Below the pieces are notes generated by a model. The model did no database searches and was not told the origin of the DNA. It saw nothing but the letters and a program-made list of their open reading frames with translations. A program made the translations under genes and the position numbers. This document shows, in pieces, positions 5,706-5,983 of a stretch of DNA of 5,983 nt. Positions within the stretch are counted from its first letter, which is position 1. Each line of letters opens with the position of its first letter. This DNA comes from Planctomicrobium sp. (GTDB taxonomy: Bacteria; Planctomycetota; Planctomycetia; Planctomycetales; Planctomycetaceae), in assembly GCA_029259835.1 (NCBI GenBank), contig JAJDEL010000403.1, positions 1 through 5,983 on the forward strand, in the 5' to 3' direction.

Positions 5706-5983
5706 TCATCGAGAACTGACCTGAGATGTGCGGCTGCAAGTGTTCTTACCGAGGAAGTTGCGAATGTGTTTTGCAATGATGTGACCGTCTTCTTCTAGTG
5801 CGAAGTGACCGGTGTCGAGTAGGTGGAATTCCAGGTTCTTAAGGTCTCTCTTGTAGGGGTGTGCCCCTGCTGCCGGAAAGATTGGGTCGTTCTGGCCCCA
5901 GACAATCAACGTGGGTGGCTGGTATTTGCGAAGATACTCTTGCCACTGCGGATACAGCAGCGGGTTGCTGCCGTAACTGTGGA
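5706..5983 (-). CDS. Alpha/beta hydrolase, C-terminal part only
   Basis: The last 91 codons and TGA are in the window; the frame stays open to the right edge and the start lies outside, so the TTG near 5909 is an internal Leu codon. The fragment reads [17 protein letters not shown], then [15 protein letters not shown], then [17 protein letters not shown]. This is the C-terminal pattern of alpha/beta-hydrolase fold enzymes: a beta-strand ending in the acid of the catalytic triad (D in GQNDPIF) and the following strand and turn with the catalytic histidine (GHFALEE). The nucleophile elbow and oxyanion region are upstream and unseen, so esterase, epoxide hydrolase or haloalkane-dehalogenase-like activity cannot be separated. 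The last dozen residues ([12 protein letters not shown]) form a polar tail after the final helix. It is separated from the DUF1501 gene by 393 bp and is probably a separate unit. Confidence 0.88.
   Translation of the reverse strand, partial: HSYGSNPLLYPQWQEYLRKYQPPTLIVWGQNDPIFPAAGAHPYKRDLKNLEFHLLDTGHFALEEDGHIIAKHIRNFLGKNTCSRTSQVSSR

Noticed and set aside
1..5983. CRISPR array, tRNA, rRNA, insertion sequence or phage genes
   Set aside because: No regularly spaced direct repeats, no cloverleaf or rRNA-like stretch, and no transposase, integrase or phage motif was found on either strand.

Overview
The window reads as chromosomal DNA of a planctomycete, most plausibly Pirellulaceae-like. The support is a DUF1501 protein with a Tat-type leader, a secreted ChbG/YdjC-like protein, roughly balanced base composition and an intergenic inverted repeat of a style I associate with that group. 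This placement is inference; no rRNA or marker gene is present. All five complete or partial genes I can defend plus the C-terminal fragment at the right edge (six gene calls counting both edge fragments) lie on the minus strand, so transcription runs from high to low coordinates.

From right to left: (1) the C-terminal 91 codons of an alpha/beta hydrolase (5706-5983, start outside the window); (2) a 393-bp gap with a perfect 10-bp hairpin and a possible promoter; (3) a complete DUF1501 protein (3909-5312); (4) a gap of about 500 bp holding a 79-bp imperfect inverted-repeat element and a candidate promoter with a consensus -35 box; (5) an organophosphate:phosphate antiporter (OPA/GlpT-like) MFS transporter (2153-3409); (6) a small LicC/PntC-like nucleotidyltransferase (1277-2044); (7) a stand-alone MetE catalytic-domain protein (208-1275), one base after the previous stop; (8) the first 53 codons of a secreted ChbG/YdjC-like deacetylase (1-160), continuing off the left edge.

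Genes 5 to 7, perhaps with 8, look like one transcription unit. The transporter has both arginines that bind phosphate in GlpT, the nucleotidyltransferase resembles enzymes that activate phosphocholine or 2-aminoethylphosphonate with CTP, and the MetE-like protein keeps all four zinc ligands of a thiol methyltransferase. A reasonable but untested reading is uptake of a phosphorylated or phosphonylated small molecule, its activation by nucleotidyl transfer, and a methyl or alkyl transfer to a thiol. This three-gene set is the best candidate here for something undescribed. The DUF1501 and hydrolase genes are separated from it by non-coding DNA and need not be functionally linked.

No tRNA, rRNA, CRISPR array, transposase or integrase was seen.
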